From WHTI01 sp963756365 (GTDB lineage: Bacteria; Actinomycetota; CADDZG01; WHSQ01), in contig CAVWNF010000003.1 in the NCBI GenBank assembly GCA_963756365.1, positions 1,364,001 to 1,428,000 on the forward strand: a DNA stretch of 64,000 bases, given 5' to 3'. Under the pieces are notes generated by a model. The model saw nothing but the letters and a program-made list of their open reading frames with translations, ran no database searches and had not been told where the DNA came from. Shown piece after piece: positions 1 through 8,644 of the stretch. The number at the start of each line of letters is the position of its first letter. Position 1 is the first letter of the stretch. The translations under genes and the position numbers were made by a program.

Positions 1-970
1 GGTCGGCGACCTCCCGGCCACACGAGCGAACCAGGTCTGGGTCGGACGCCCCGGACGACAATTGGATAACACCCAGGCCAGTGGCTGTTTGGTGGTGGGG
101 CCACCTCTCGGGTTTCCTTACCGTCTCCGAAGAGAGTTGCAGCGCTCGGATCGTCCGGTCGTAGCCGGTCTTGGCTAACGCGATATCGAACCGCATGGCT
201 GCGTCCGAGGCACCTCCGTACCCCTCCGATCCCAGAACGTCGAGGTCCCGAAGGAAGGGGCACCATCCGGGAGCACCCAAACGAGCGAGGTCCGCCCGCG
301 CATCGGACGGACCCGTGTTCTCCGGGACCTGGATCGTCACGGCATCGTCCACCGCGTCATCCCTATCGGCGAGTCGGATACCGCCCCACACCCCAGCGGA
401 TACAACTGCCACGACGGTAGCGACCGCTGCGAAACGCGTCGCCCAGACGCGTCGTGAGATCGAGACATCGAAGGGTGGCTCATGTGCCGAGGCGACGGTG
501 TGAGCCATGTCTTCTCGGGTCGGAGGGTCATCGAGCGACGCTCGTGCCCTGCCCAGCCACGCCTCCGATCCCGCCTGCGAGCAATCGAGGACCGTAGCCG
601 ACGTGGCGGGGTCCATCTCGAGGTAGGTCGCGACGACGTAAGCCGCTCTCCTCCTGAAGCTCAGACGTCCAATTCCCTCGGACGGACTCCTACGCAGCGC
701 CCGGAGTATCGCCCGACGTCTCGACGACCTGATCGTGGAGCGGATGCACCACACCTCGAGATCGTCGGCGCGTCTCAGATGCCGGAACTGGGCGATCGTT
801 CGAACGTAGGTGCGGCGCGCAACGCGCGTTGCGGAACGCTCGTCACCGAGCAGAAGCAGGGCTACGCGGAATGACAGGGGATGAAGGCGCGTCCACATGT
901 CCGGCACCCTTCGAGACCCCCCGACCGAGCCTTCGATATCGACACGTTGAAGCATGCTCGCTTCGCCCAC
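1..970 (-). CDS. ECF sigma factor-like protein with C-terminal membrane anchor (3' end outside window)
   Basis: An open minus-strand frame runs from a GTG at 970 off the left edge (about 323 codons seen). The start is chosen because AAGGTG lies 5 nt upstream and an in-frame TGA lies just before it. Residues about 36-85 resemble ECF sigma region 2. Residues about 103-146 resemble region 4, with a DPATSATVLDCSQAGSEAWLGR-type helix-turn-helix. A single transmembrane segment follows at about 177-198, then a presumed extracytoplasmic tail. The region 2 acidic motifs are weak, so it may not be an active sigma factor. It is the last visible gene of a three-gene minus-strand cluster behind two membrane proteins. 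The fold is inferred from pattern only; the membrane segment is clear. Confidence 0.6.
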   Translation of the reverse strand, partial: MGEASMLQRVDIEGSVGGSRRVPDMWTRLHPLSFRVALLLLGDERSATRVARRTYVRTIAQFRHLRRADDLEVWCIRSTIRSSRRRAILRALRRSPSEGIGRLSFRRRAAYVVATYLEMDPATSATVLDCSQAGSEAWLGRARASLDDPPTREDMAHTVASAHEPPFDVSISRRVWATRFAAVATVVAVVSAGVWGGIRLADRDDAVDDAVTIQVPENTGPSDARADLARLGAPGWCPFLRDLDVLGSEGYGGASDAAMRFDIALAKTGYDRTIRALQLSSETVRKPERWPHHQTATGLGVIQLSSGASDPDLVRSCGREVAD

Positions 971-996
971 GACATCACCTTCTCACGCACCCCCGA

Positions 997-1818
997 TTAA
1001 GCGACCTGGAGAGATCTCCTCTCCCCGATCGCGATCCGCTCGAGTGGAAGGAACGCCAGCAAGCACATGATGTGAGGCAAGAAGATGATCGAGATCATCG
1101 AGAAGGTCATCACGTGGAAGGCCGCGGCTATCGCTAGCATCCCCAGCCCAACCCTGCCTCGCACGAGCAGCAGTGGCGACAGCAGCTCGAAGATCACGAT
1201 CAGGTACTGGGTGACGTGGAGGATCCATGGGTGGTCCAAGAGCGGCTGCGCGAGATCGGTACCTCTGCGGATCACGGCTCGCACGAGCGTGGCCCCGTTC
1301 ACCCATCCGACCCCACCGAAGCGGAGTTTCGCGAATGCCGCTAGGAAATAGGTGAGTACCGCGGCAAGCTGGATGCTGTGGACAGCGAACCCGGCGGCCT
1401 CGGTCGCGTCCTGATCTTTCCAGTGAGCCTTGCCGGCGGTCGGAAGCACGGCGAGCGCGACGAGGAACCCGAAGCGGTCGTGGTCGACCTTGCCGTATGA
1501 GAACGCGAACACCATCCACTGGAAGTAAAGGAGGAAAACGATCCACCCGGCGATCCGTGGGAGCCTGCCGCTCGCTGCGACGGCGGCCGCTGCGAGCATG
1601 ACCACCTCGACGAGACCCACGACGGTCGCGGTAGGTGTAGGCAGGGGGAGCAAGCGCCCGATCATCAACGGCTGATAGAGATCCCCTGGGACGTTCCCAT
1701 GCTGTGCAACCCACGATGTCGTGAGGAAGACATCTATGAAGATGAATGAGTAGAGGAACGTCCTCAGCCACGCGATGCGCGCGATCGGCACGGGAGCGAA
1801 CCACCACCCTTGGATCAC
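997..1818 (-). CDS. HTTM/DoxX-like polytopic membrane protein
   Basis: This 273-residue protein has about seven hydrophobic helices, for example around residues 68-84, 90-110, 145-165, 195-212 and 225-255. It begins with a GWWFAPVPIARIAWLR-like segment. The layout (about 270 aa, an aromatic and proline-rich N-terminus, several membrane helices) recalls the HTTM family related to vitamin K-dependent gamma-carboxylase, or DoxX-like proteins. I see no residue set that proves catalysis. The start overlaps the stop of the upstream gene by 4 nt (ATGA), so translation is probably coupled. The ECF-sigma-like gene follows after 26 nt. Substrate and role are unknown. Confidence 0.65.
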   Translation of the reverse strand: MIQGWWFAPVPIARIAWLRTFLYSFIFIDVFLTTSWVAQHGNVPGDLYQPLMIGRLLPLPTPTATVVGLVEVVMLAAAAVAASGRLPRIAGWIVFLLYFQWMVFAFSYGKVDHDRFGFLVALAVLPTAGKAHWKDQDATEAAGFAVHSIQLAAVLTYFLAAFAKLRFGGVGWVNGATLVRAVIRRGTDLAQPLLDHPWILHVTQYLIVIFELLSPLLLVRGRVGLGMLAIAAAFHVMTFSMISIIFLPHIMCLLAFLPLERIAIGERRSLQVA

Positions 1819-2246
1819 GGACGTCTCCAGATCGCTACGAGAACCTCTTCCTCGCCAGCGGGGCGTCCGCCCTCGAGGTCTGTGGTTCTCCGGTACAGAT
1901 GTAGCTCCACCAAACGTGGCTCATCGGGAGTCATCTCCTCGCGGGCGAGCACCAGTTTCCCGAGAAGGTCGGTGTCCTCAACGAGTCTGTCGAACTGACC
2001 ATCTACCTCGGCCCGCCTCAGTCCGAGGGCTTCGAAGGAAACGGTCACCTCATCGCCGTCCTCGGTCACGCCCCTAAATAGAGGTGCGTTCACGTGCCCG
2101 TCGAGCGAGTTCCTCGTCGAGTACATGCGGAATGGTCCGAAGGGGAAGTTGTCGTCATCGCCGACCCAGGCTCCGGCGAGCAATCCCACTAGGACAACCA
2201 AGGCCGCTCCGAGTCTGACCATCCTGCCTATCGGAGTGAGCATCAC
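1815..2246 (-). CDS. Membrane-anchored hypothetical protein
   Basis: This 143-residue protein has one N-terminal hydrophobic segment (about residues 9-27) that ends near GAWVGDDD. A hydrophilic, probably extracytoplasmic domain of about 110 residues follows and contains an FPFGPFRMYS motif. It starts with GTG and is the first gene of a minus-strand cluster, overlapping the HTTM-like gene by 4 nt. Small secreted partners often accompany HTTM-type membrane proteins in actinobacteria, so a joint role at the membrane is likely, but that is inference. I recognise no enzyme motif. Confidence 0.6.
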   Translation of the reverse strand: MMLTPIGRMVRLGAALVVLVGLLAGAWVGDDDNFPFGPFRMYSTRNSLDGHVNAPLFRGVTEDGDEVTVSFEALGLRRAEVDGQFDRLVEDTDLLGKLVLAREEMTPDEPRLVELHLYRRTTDLEGGRPAGEEEVLVAIWRRP

Positions 2247-2293
2247 CGCAGGGTACCGAAATAGGCTTCAGCATCCACACATCGGGAGGGCAC

Positions 2294-3055
2294 ATGCCGA
2301 GCCTCACTTATGAAACGAACGGCCGCACGGCGCTCGTAACGATCGACCGCCCCGAAGTACGGAATGCGGTCGATCACGATACGGCCGAGGCCATGGCCGA
2401 CGCGTTCCGCCGCTTCGATCGTGATGACGATCTCGATGTCGCGATCTTGTCGGGAGCAGGCGGGACCTTCTGCGCGGGGGCTGATCTCAAGGCCCTGGCC
2501 GCCGGACACCCCTCCCGTGTCGCTCCGGATGGAGACGGACCCATGGGGCCGACGCGGATGCTCCTGTCCAAGCCGGTTATCGCCGCGGTTGAAGGACACG
2601 CCGTGGCAGGTGGCCTCGAGTTGGCGTTGTGGTGCGATATGCGGGTCGCCGCCGAGGACGCTGTCTTCGGCGTCTATTGCAGGAGGTTCGGCGTCCCTCT
2701 CATCGACCTCGGAACGGTTCGTCTGCCGCGCCTGATCGGGCACTCGCACGCGCTCGATCTCCTGCTGACCGGGCGTGGCGTCTGCGGAGACGAGGCTAGG
2801 TCGATGGGTCTGGCGAATCGTCTGACCGCCCCTGGTGCAGCCCTCGAAGGTGCCCTCGAGTTGGCATCGCAGATCGCTTCGTTCCCCCAGACATGTATGC
2901 GCAACGATCGCCTCTCGTCTTACGAGCAGTGGGGCCTTGGGTTCGATGACGCTATGGCCAACGAGTTCCGGCGCGGGATGGACACGATAGAAACCGGTGA
3001 GACCGCAGCTGGGGCCGCTCGGTTCGCGTCCGGTGAGGGGCGTGGCGGTACCTAG
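2294..3055 (+). CDS. Enoyl-CoA hydratase/isomerase (crotonase) family protein
   Basis: This 253-residue protein has the usual crotonase length and order. GTFCAGADLKAL (about 57-68) and the oxyanion-hole stretch HAVAGGLELAL (about 102-112) are clear, followed by RFGVPLIDLGTVRLPRLIG. The family acts on acyl-CoA thioesters in the cytoplasm by hydration, isomerisation or hydrolysis. The canonical first catalytic glutamate is not obvious in the RRFGVPLID stretch, so the exact reaction is uncertain and it may not be a classical hydratase. It is transcribed alone. Its stop overlaps the convergent FAD oxidoreductase stop by 3-4 nt at a CTAG. Confidence 0.88.
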   Translation: MPSLTYETNGRTALVTIDRPEVRNAVDHDTAEAMADAFRRFDRDDDLDVAILSGAGGTFCAGADLKALAAGHPSRVAPDGDGPMGPTRMLLSKPVIAAVEGHAVAGGLELALWCDMRVAAEDAVFGVYCRRFGVPLIDLGTVRLPRLIGHSHALDLLLTGRGVCGDEARSMGLANRLTAPGAALEGALELASQIASFPQTCMRNDRLSSYEQWGLGFDDAMANEFRRGMDTIETGETAAGAARFASGEGRGGT

Positions 3056-4252
3056 AGCACGTCGAGGGAACGTTCCACGAACTCGCGATCCAGTGAGAAC
3101 GCGTTGTCATCCTCACTGATGGTGCCGCCCATCACATCGGCCAGGTGACGGCTCCCAGCGGCACTACCCATGATCCCGTGTCCGCTGTAACCGGTGTTGA
3201 CGAAGAGGCCCTCCACCGGGCGAAGGACCCAGCAGTGGACGGTGGTCGGGGCTCACCGTGTACTGCCCCGTCTGCAGCAGCCAGTTGACCGAGTTGTGCG
3301 CCCATACTTCCCGCCAGAAAGGAGCGATCCGCGCCACCGAGAACGGAGACTCGGGCTCGAGCAGTTGAAAGATGGCGTGGTGGTCGCCCGGCACATCCTC
3401 AGAGGGAGGGGTCGGCTGGGTGCGCGGATCGGTGAACAACAGGTAGGCACCTTGGAGAGCCGGACGCCAATGCGCCCCCGTGTCGTCATCGATCGTCATC
3501 GGGGCGTCCGGCGGAACCGCGGGGAGATCGGGCATCACGAGTTTCTGTCGCGGCACGGTGACCACCGGCAGGTCGAAACCTGCCATCGCGGCGACCACTC
3601 CCGAGAACGGGCCCGCCGCGATGACCGCTGAATCGCACGAGATCGTTCCCCTCTCGGTCACTACGCCTGTTAGCTGATCCCCATCTGTCTCGAAACCGGT
3701 AACTCCACACGACGTCACGATCTCGGCTCCCGATGACAGAGCGAGCCCCATCGTCAGCGACTTCGGGTCGAGGAACCCGTCTCCGGCTCGGTAGCGAGCG
3801 GCCACCACGTCCTCGGTGATGTACGGCCATCGCTCCTTGGCCTCCGAGCCGGAGAGCATCTCGATGTCTGTCTGGCCCCACTCGTGCTGTTGGGCTACGA
3901 GTTCCCGCGACCGAGCGGCACGCCCCTCGTCGGTGGTCACCCACAGATAGCCCTGCTGCCTGACGTTCAGTCCATAGACGTCCTGGTGGGTGATCTCCTC
4001 GAAGTTGAGGAACAGCTCGACCGATTCACGCACGAGCGTCAGTTCTTCGAGGTTGTCGAACTGGAGCCGGAACGCACCGGTCGATGCGGGCGTCGTGAGG
4101 GTGCAGAGAGCGGCGCGCTTCTCGACGATCACGGGCTTGCGGCCGGCCGCAGCGAGGTGGAACGCCGTCGCCGCACCGACCACACCGCCGCCGATGACAA
4201 CCACGTCGGCCGCACTCGGGGGCCCATCCAGGTGCTTCAGTTGCGGCCTCAC
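3052..4252 (-). CDS. FAD-dependent oxidoreductase, DAO family (one frameshift)
   Basis: The start is the GTG at 4252, preceded by GGAGG 5 nt away. It begins a protein of about 399 residues with an N-terminal FAD Rossmann motif (VVVIGGGVVGAATAFHL). The mid-domain is typical of D-amino acid oxidase, sarcosine oxidase or glycine oxidase-type enzymes. As printed, the frame breaks near 3217-3222. Removing one C from a CCC run restores the expected C-terminus LLGPSPVEGLFVNTGYSGHG and an ending at 3052. That ending includes the conserved FAD-contacting GYSGHGIM motif. It should oxidise an amine or amino acid; the substrate is unknown. The break looks like a sequence error because both sides are well conserved. 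Confidence 0.85.
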
Positions 4253-4377
4253 AGGTACCTCCAGGGTCGCGTTTCCGACATTCCTCGAAAGGGTAATCGG
4301 ACGGAGGTTGACTTCACAGGGTTCCCCCTGTGGATCGGGGAACTGCGGCATCGGCCGCAGCAGCAAGGAGGTACATC

Positions 4378-4584
4378 GTGTACATCGGTTCAGGCATCGT
4401 TCTATTGGCCGCAGGGATCCTGCTCGCCATGTTCGTCAGTTCCACCCTAGGCATAATCCTCGCCGTCGTCGGTCTCCTCTTGATCATCGCCTCGTTCGCG
4501 ATGGGAGCGGGCGGTCGCCGGGAGGTCATCGTCGAACGTGAGCGCCCAGTGAGCCGCGAGGTCGTACGAGAGCGAGAGATCTAG
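4378..4584 (+). CDS. Small two-helix membrane protein (DUF6458-like)
   Basis: This 68-residue protein starts with GTG at 4378, chosen because AAGGAGG lies 6 nt upstream. It has two adjacent hydrophobic helices (about 5-22 and 24-41) and a charged Arg/Glu-rich tail ending VVREREI. The two helices followed by a charged tail resemble small actinobacterial DUF6458-type membrane proteins, an assignment made by pattern only. It is divergent from the FAD oxidoreductase, with which it shares a promoter region of about 125 nt, and is followed at once by a strong inverted repeat. Confidence 0.65.
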   Translation: MYIGSGIVLLAAGILLAMFVSSTLGIILAVVGLLLIIASFAMGAGGRREVIVERERPVSREVVREREI

Positions 4585-4593
4585 ACACCGCCG

Positions 4594-4634
4594 TCAGGAT
4601 CGTCGCGCTCCTATCGGGGGCGCGACGATCCTGA
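4594..4634. terminator. 15-bp stem inverted repeat between convergent genes
   Basis: TCAGGATCGTCGCGC at 4594-4608 is exactly complementary to 4620-4634, with an 11-nt loop. It lies 9 nt after the small membrane protein gene and covers the last codons of the convergent antiporter gene. It probably stops transcription in both directions, although there is no clear T run. Confidence 0.6.
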
Positions 4635-5748
4635 ACAGCGCCGGGGCGAACGTCGTGGTCACGAGCGCCAGCAACACGATCGCGCTCTCCGTTCCTCTAT
4701 CGATGAGACCCAGCACCACTCCGAGTTCGGCCACCGCGATGATCAGGCTCAGCCGCGCCGACAACAACGTCCCGGCAGCCACCGCTCCCCGCAGACCGAA
4801 CCGGCGCGTGTAGAGGATCAACGCGGGAACCATCTTCACCGCGATCGCCGCAACGAAGAGGCCCATAGCGGTCAGCATCACTTCACTAGAGGCGAGAGAG
4901 CCGAGTTGGAACCTGATCCCAACCGAGATGAAGAAGATGGGGATCAAGAACCCGTAGCCGAAGCCGTTCAGTTTCGTCTCGAGCGCAGCGCGGTGTCTAA
5001 ACACGACCGCGAAGACACTCCCCGCTAGGAACGCACCAAGGATCGATTCAACACCGAACAACTCGGAAACACCGACGAACACGAGCATGAGAGCGAGCGA
5101 AGCGCGGATCCCGAGTTCCTCCGGATCGTCGGTGGAGAACAACCTTTCGAACTTCTCCGGGAACCACCACGCAGCTCGGCGCAAGGTGAAGAGAACCACG
5201 AACAGGACCAGGAACAGTCCGGGGACCTTCATCAGTTCGAATCCCCCACCGTGCTCTTGGACCAGAGCGAAGACGGTGACGCCGAGCAGGGTGGCGAAGT
5301 CGGCGAAGATCGCACCGATCAATATCGCCTGGCCTATCGGAGCCGACTCGTAGCGGGTGCTTCGAAGGGTAGGGACGACGAGACCGACAGAGGTCGTAGC
5401 CAGGACGAACGTCATGAAGACGCCATAGCCGAGCAACTTGGCAGAGATAAATGCGATAGTCACCGACATCACGAACATCAACAAGGCGGTGAGGACCGGC
5501 CCCCGCCCCTGCCGTTCAAGTTTCGTGAAATCGATCTCGAAACCAGAAAGGAACATCAGCAGGAAGAACCCAAGTTCGGCGAGGAGATCGATCAACTCCG
5601 AGTCCTTGAAGATCCCCAGCACCTCGGGACCGACGACGATCCCGAACGCGATCTCAAGCACCACTCCGGGAACGTGGAGAACCCGGGCGATGATCGGCAA
5701 GATGAAAGCAGCCGTCGCGATCAGAACCAAGACGGTGGCCGGGGTCAT
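4594..5748 (-). CDS. CPA2-type cation:proton antiporter
   Basis: This 384-residue protein has about 12 membrane helices and a KefB/NhaS-type N-terminus (ARVLHVPGVVLEIAFGIVVGPEVLGI). The family exchanges Na+ or K+ for H+ across the inner membrane. It has only the membrane domain, without the TrkA-N domain that many CPA2 carriers bear. The gene immediately upstream encodes a free TrkA-type subunit; its TGA overlaps this ATG by 1 nt (TGATG), so the two are probably made together as a gated transporter. Ion specificity cannot be read. Confidence 0.88.
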   Translation of the reverse strand: MTPATVLVLIATAAFILPIIARVLHVPGVVLEIAFGIVVGPEVLGIFKDSELIDLLAELGFFLLMFLSGFEIDFTKLERQGRGPVLTALLMFVMSVTIAFISAKLLGYGVFMTFVLATTSVGLVVPTLRSTRYESAPIGQAILIGAIFADFATLLGVTVFALVQEHGGGFELMKVPGLFLVLFVVLFTLRRAAWWFPEKFERLFSTDDPEELGIRASLALMLVFVGVSELFGVESILGAFLAGSVFAVVFRHRAALETKLNGFGYGFLIPIFFISVGIRFQLGSLASSEVMLTAMGLFVAAIAVKMVPALILYTRRFGLRGAVAAGTLLSARLSLIIAVAELGVVLGLIDRGTESAIVLLALVTTTFAPALFRIVAPPIGARRS

Positions 5749-7196
5749 CAGATAACCGGGACGATCAACACCGACGCCTTGGTTCTGCTTGCGAGGTGCC
5801 GGGTGACCCTCTCCGAGAGGAGCCCCGATCTCTCGCCTGCGCCAACGACGATCAGATCAGCGTCCTCCGCGATCTCGAGGAACTCGCGCACGGGGTTCCC
5901 GACCCGGGCCTCTCCCTGGATGTCCACCCCCTGGAACGCCGCCTCCTCCCGGAGCCAGCCGATCGCTTCCGCGGCGTCCTCGATGGCGGAGGGACCACCC
6001 AAGAACGATGGCTCCGCTACGGCAACCGCCGAGAGCTTCGCGTCGGCGAGCCCGGCGATGTCGATCGCGGCTCGAGCGGCCGCATGCCCAGCCTTGGTGT
6101 CTCGCGCCGGGATCACGATCGTGCGGTAATCGATCTTGCCGCGCGAGAGAAGGATCGGGGTGTTCAGAGAACGCGCCAGATCCACGTAGCGAGCTGCGGC
6201 TCTGCTCCCGAACAACCACGATGCATCAGGAGCTGGCACGACGAGGACGCCGATCGACTCCTCCTTGGAGAGTTTCAGGAGTTCAGCCGACGGTTTCCCT
6301 TCGGTGGGCTTCAGGCGTACCGAAACCCCTTCGGCCGCGTACTCAACGCCCTCGAGGAGGGCGTTGAGCCGATCGGACTCGGGGCCATCGTCGATCCTGG
6401 CCCGATCCCGGTGAAGGACCAGCACGGAGGATGACGTGGAACTTCGTACGAGATTCAGGGCCTCAGCGAAAGTGGTCCCCAGATGCGAAACATCCTCTAG
6501 AGCGACCGCGACCCGCTTTCCGAAATCGAGGGGAAATCGCGGCTCTGAAGACGTGAAGGCCTTGACTATGTCGGTGAAATCCGTGGCCGGGCCCACCACC
6601 GTGACGAGGTCGGCTTCTTCGAGAACCGTGGCCCGCGAGGGGTCGAGCAACTGGCCACTCCGTAGCACCGACCCAACCGCCCACGACGCCGGGCCGACGT
6701 CCCCGAGGGTCTTGCCTCTCACTTGAGCATCCGGGGATACACGCACCTCTACCGCCTCGACGCGACCCTCCGCGAACGCCTTCGAGTCCGTACGGCGCGC
6801 TTCCAGGGTCAGCTCCACCCGTCTCGCCACCAGTTCGGCGGGAGCGAACGCTTGGATCCCGAGTTCCCTGTATTCGCCCAAACGCTCGGGCCGGGACGCT
6901 ACCGCGAGGATCCGATAGATACCCTGGCTCTTGGCAAGTCGGCAGGCTTCGAGATTCACCTCATCGTCGGTTGTCGCAGCGATCAGCGCATCGGCGTCAG
7001 CGAATCCCGCGCGTTCAAGGACGACCCGGCTAGATGGATCGCCGACGATGGGTTCGAAGGGTCGCACGCCTTTGGTTTGGGTTAGCAGTTCCTCCGAGGG
7101 GTCAACGACGACCAGCGACCACAGGCCCCCGATCCTCCGCATCACCTCGCGAGCTACTCCTCCAGCCCCCAGCAGGATCACTTTCATGGTCCGCAT
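5748..7196 (-). CDS. TrkA-N/RCK plus tandem Usp-domain regulator of the antiporter
   Basis: The start is placed at the ATG of MRTMKVILLGAGG; an upstream TTG at 7259 lacks a ribosome site. The protein is about 482 residues. Residues 5-120 are an NAD-binding Rossmann fold (GAGGVAREVMRR). An RCK_C-like domain follows to about 195. Two universal-stress-protein-like domains follow, at about 205-330 and about 340-482, the last with LIVVGAGERSG and ending ASVLIVPVI. It probably senses a nucleotide (NAD(H) or ATP) and gates the antiporter encoded 1 nt downstream. The TrkA plus double Usp arrangement is unusual but clear. The exact start is uncertain. Confidence 0.82.
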   Translation of the reverse strand: MRTMKVILLGAGGVAREVMRRIGGLWSLVVVDPSEELLTQTKGVRPFEPIVGDPSSRVVLERAGFADADALIAATTDDEVNLEACRLAKSQGIYRILAVASRPERLGEYRELGIQAFAPAELVARRVELTLEARRTDSKAFAEGRVEAVEVRVSPDAQVRGKTLGDVGPASWAVGSVLRSGQLLDPSRATVLEEADLVTVVGPATDFTDIVKAFTSSEPRFPLDFGKRVAVALEDVSHLGTTFAEALNLVRSSTSSSVLVLHRDRARIDDGPESDRLNALLEGVEYAAEGVSVRLKPTEGKPSAELLKLSKEESIGVLVVPAPDASWLFGSRAAARYVDLARSLNTPILLSRGKIDYRTIVIPARDTKAGHAAARAAIDIAGLADAKLSAVAVAEPSFLGGPSAIEDAAEAIGWLREEAAFQGVDIQGEARVGNPVREFLEIAEDADLIVVGAGERSGLLSERVTRHLASRTKASVLIVPVI

Positions 7197-7288
7197 GGTC
7201 GCCGTTTTGACGTCGGCTGTCACTTCACAGGAATGGCTGTGGGGGGCATGCTGTCCCAACCGATAACTCGAAGAGAAGAAGGATCGGA

Positions 7289-8605
7289 TTGCACAAGAGT
7301 GACGTCACCGTCGTTGGCGCCGGGCTCGCTGGACTATCGGCGGCTCGAACGATCGCGCGTTCCGGGCGCTCTGTTGCCGTGTTGGAAGCGCGGGACAGGG
7401 TCGGTGGACGCACCTATACGCGCGCCATCGGCGGTGGGTATTTCGATCTGGGCGGCCAGTGGCTCGGACCGACCCAACGAAGGATGCACGCGCTCGTGGA
7501 GGAGTACGGGCTCGACACCTTCTTGACCTTCCACGAGGGGAAGAAGGTGCTGGATGTCCGCGGTCGTCTCTCGACCTACAAGGGGTCGATCCCGTCCATG
7601 CCCCCGCACCAGTTGCTCGTCCTCAACCACACCATCTCCAAGATCGAGAAACTCGTCGGTTCGTTCGACGGCGATCTGCGCTGGGACGACATCTCGATCG
7701 GTGAATGGAAGCGCCGGCACGTCCGCTCGAGCAAGGTGCGAGATGTCGTCGAGTCGGCGATCAGAGTTGTATTCGGTGCCGAATCACACGAGGTCTCGAT
7801 GCACTACTTCCTCTCCTACGTGAAGGCCGGGGGTGGACTCATCAGCTTGGTCGAGATCGAGAACGCCGCCCAGGAGACCCGGTTCGTCCAAGGCGCCCAA
7901 GGCGTGGCCCTCGCTATGGCTCGAGAGCTCGGCGACAGGATCACCTTCGAAGTGCCGGCCCTAGCGATCGAGCAGAGCGCACACGAGGTGACGGTCCACA
8001 CCGATAAGGGGGAATGGAGAAGCGATGCGGTCATAGTTGCCGTTCCGCCCGCTCTCGCTGGACGCATCCATCTCGATCCGGTCGCACCTGTTATGCGAGA
8101 CGCGCTGGTGCAAAGGTTCCCGATGGGGGCGACGAGCAAGTTCCACGTGCTTTACGACCGCGCCTTCTGGAGAGACGACGGGTACTCGGGCGAAGCCGTT
8201 TCGACCCACGGTCCGCTGTCGGTTGTCTTTGACAACTGCGCTCCCCAGAACGAACAACCTGCCCTTCTGGGCTTCTCCGTAGGCAGACCGGCACGCGAGC
8301 TAAGCGTCCTGACCCCCGGGGCGCGCCGGTCGGCGGTGCTCGACACTCTCGTTCGCTACTTCGGGATAGCAGCCGGGTCCCCGACCGACTTCGTTGAGAT
8401 GGACTGGTCGATGGAGCCGTGGAGTCGCGGCTGCCCCACCGGATTCCTCGAAACTGGCTCTGCATATGCGCGGCGGGCGCTCGTCGAGCCGTTCGGACGG
8501 ATCCACTGGGCGGGGACGGAAACCGCCGACGAATGGACCGGATACATGGAAGGAGCCGTCATCTCGGGCGAGCGGGCAGCGGCAGAGATCCTCACCGGGA
8601 AATGA
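7289..8605 (+). CDS. Flavin monoamine oxidase family protein
   Basis: It starts with TTG at 7289, with AAGAAGG 6 nt upstream, giving 438 residues. The FAD Rossmann motif VVGAGLAGLSAARTIA, the EARDRVGGRTYT signature, LGGQWLGPTQ, and the C-terminal WAGTETADEWTGYMEGA are all present. These are hallmarks of the MAO/polyamine oxidase family, which oxidises amines to aldehydes with release of H2O2. Cys382 in EPWSRGCPTG sits where monoamine oxidases bear the cysteine covalently linked to FAD, so covalent flavin is likely. There is no signal peptide, so it is cytoplasmic. The gene appears monocistronic, and the substrate is unknown. Confidence 0.9.
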   Translation: MHKSDVTVVGAGLAGLSAARTIARSGRSVAVLEARDRVGGRTYTRAIGGGYFDLGGQWLGPTQRRMHALVEEYGLDTFLTFHEGKKVLDVRGRLSTYKGSIPSMPPHQLLVLNHTISKIEKLVGSFDGDLRWDDISIGEWKRRHVRSSKVRDVVESAIRVVFGAESHEVSMHYFLSYVKAGGGLISLVEIENAAQETRFVQGAQGVALAMARELGDRITFEVPALAIEQSAHEVTVHTDKGEWRSDAVIVAVPPALAGRIHLDPVAPVMRDALVQRFPMGATSKFHVLYDRAFWRDDGYSGEAVSTHGPLSVVFDNCAPQNEQPALLGFSVGRPARELSVLTPGARRSAVLDTLVRYFGIAAGSPTDFVEMDWSMEPWSRGCPTGFLETGSAYARRALVEPFGRIHWAGTETADEWTGYMEGAVISGERAAAEILTGK

Positions 8606-8644
8606 CTCCGTTTAGAAACGCCCAACTTTAGGTAACTTGTCGGG

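Noticed and set aside
482..1137. Plus-strand open frames at the left edge
   Set aside because: They are shadows of the better supported minus-strand sigma-like frame, which has a ribosome site and sensible fold.
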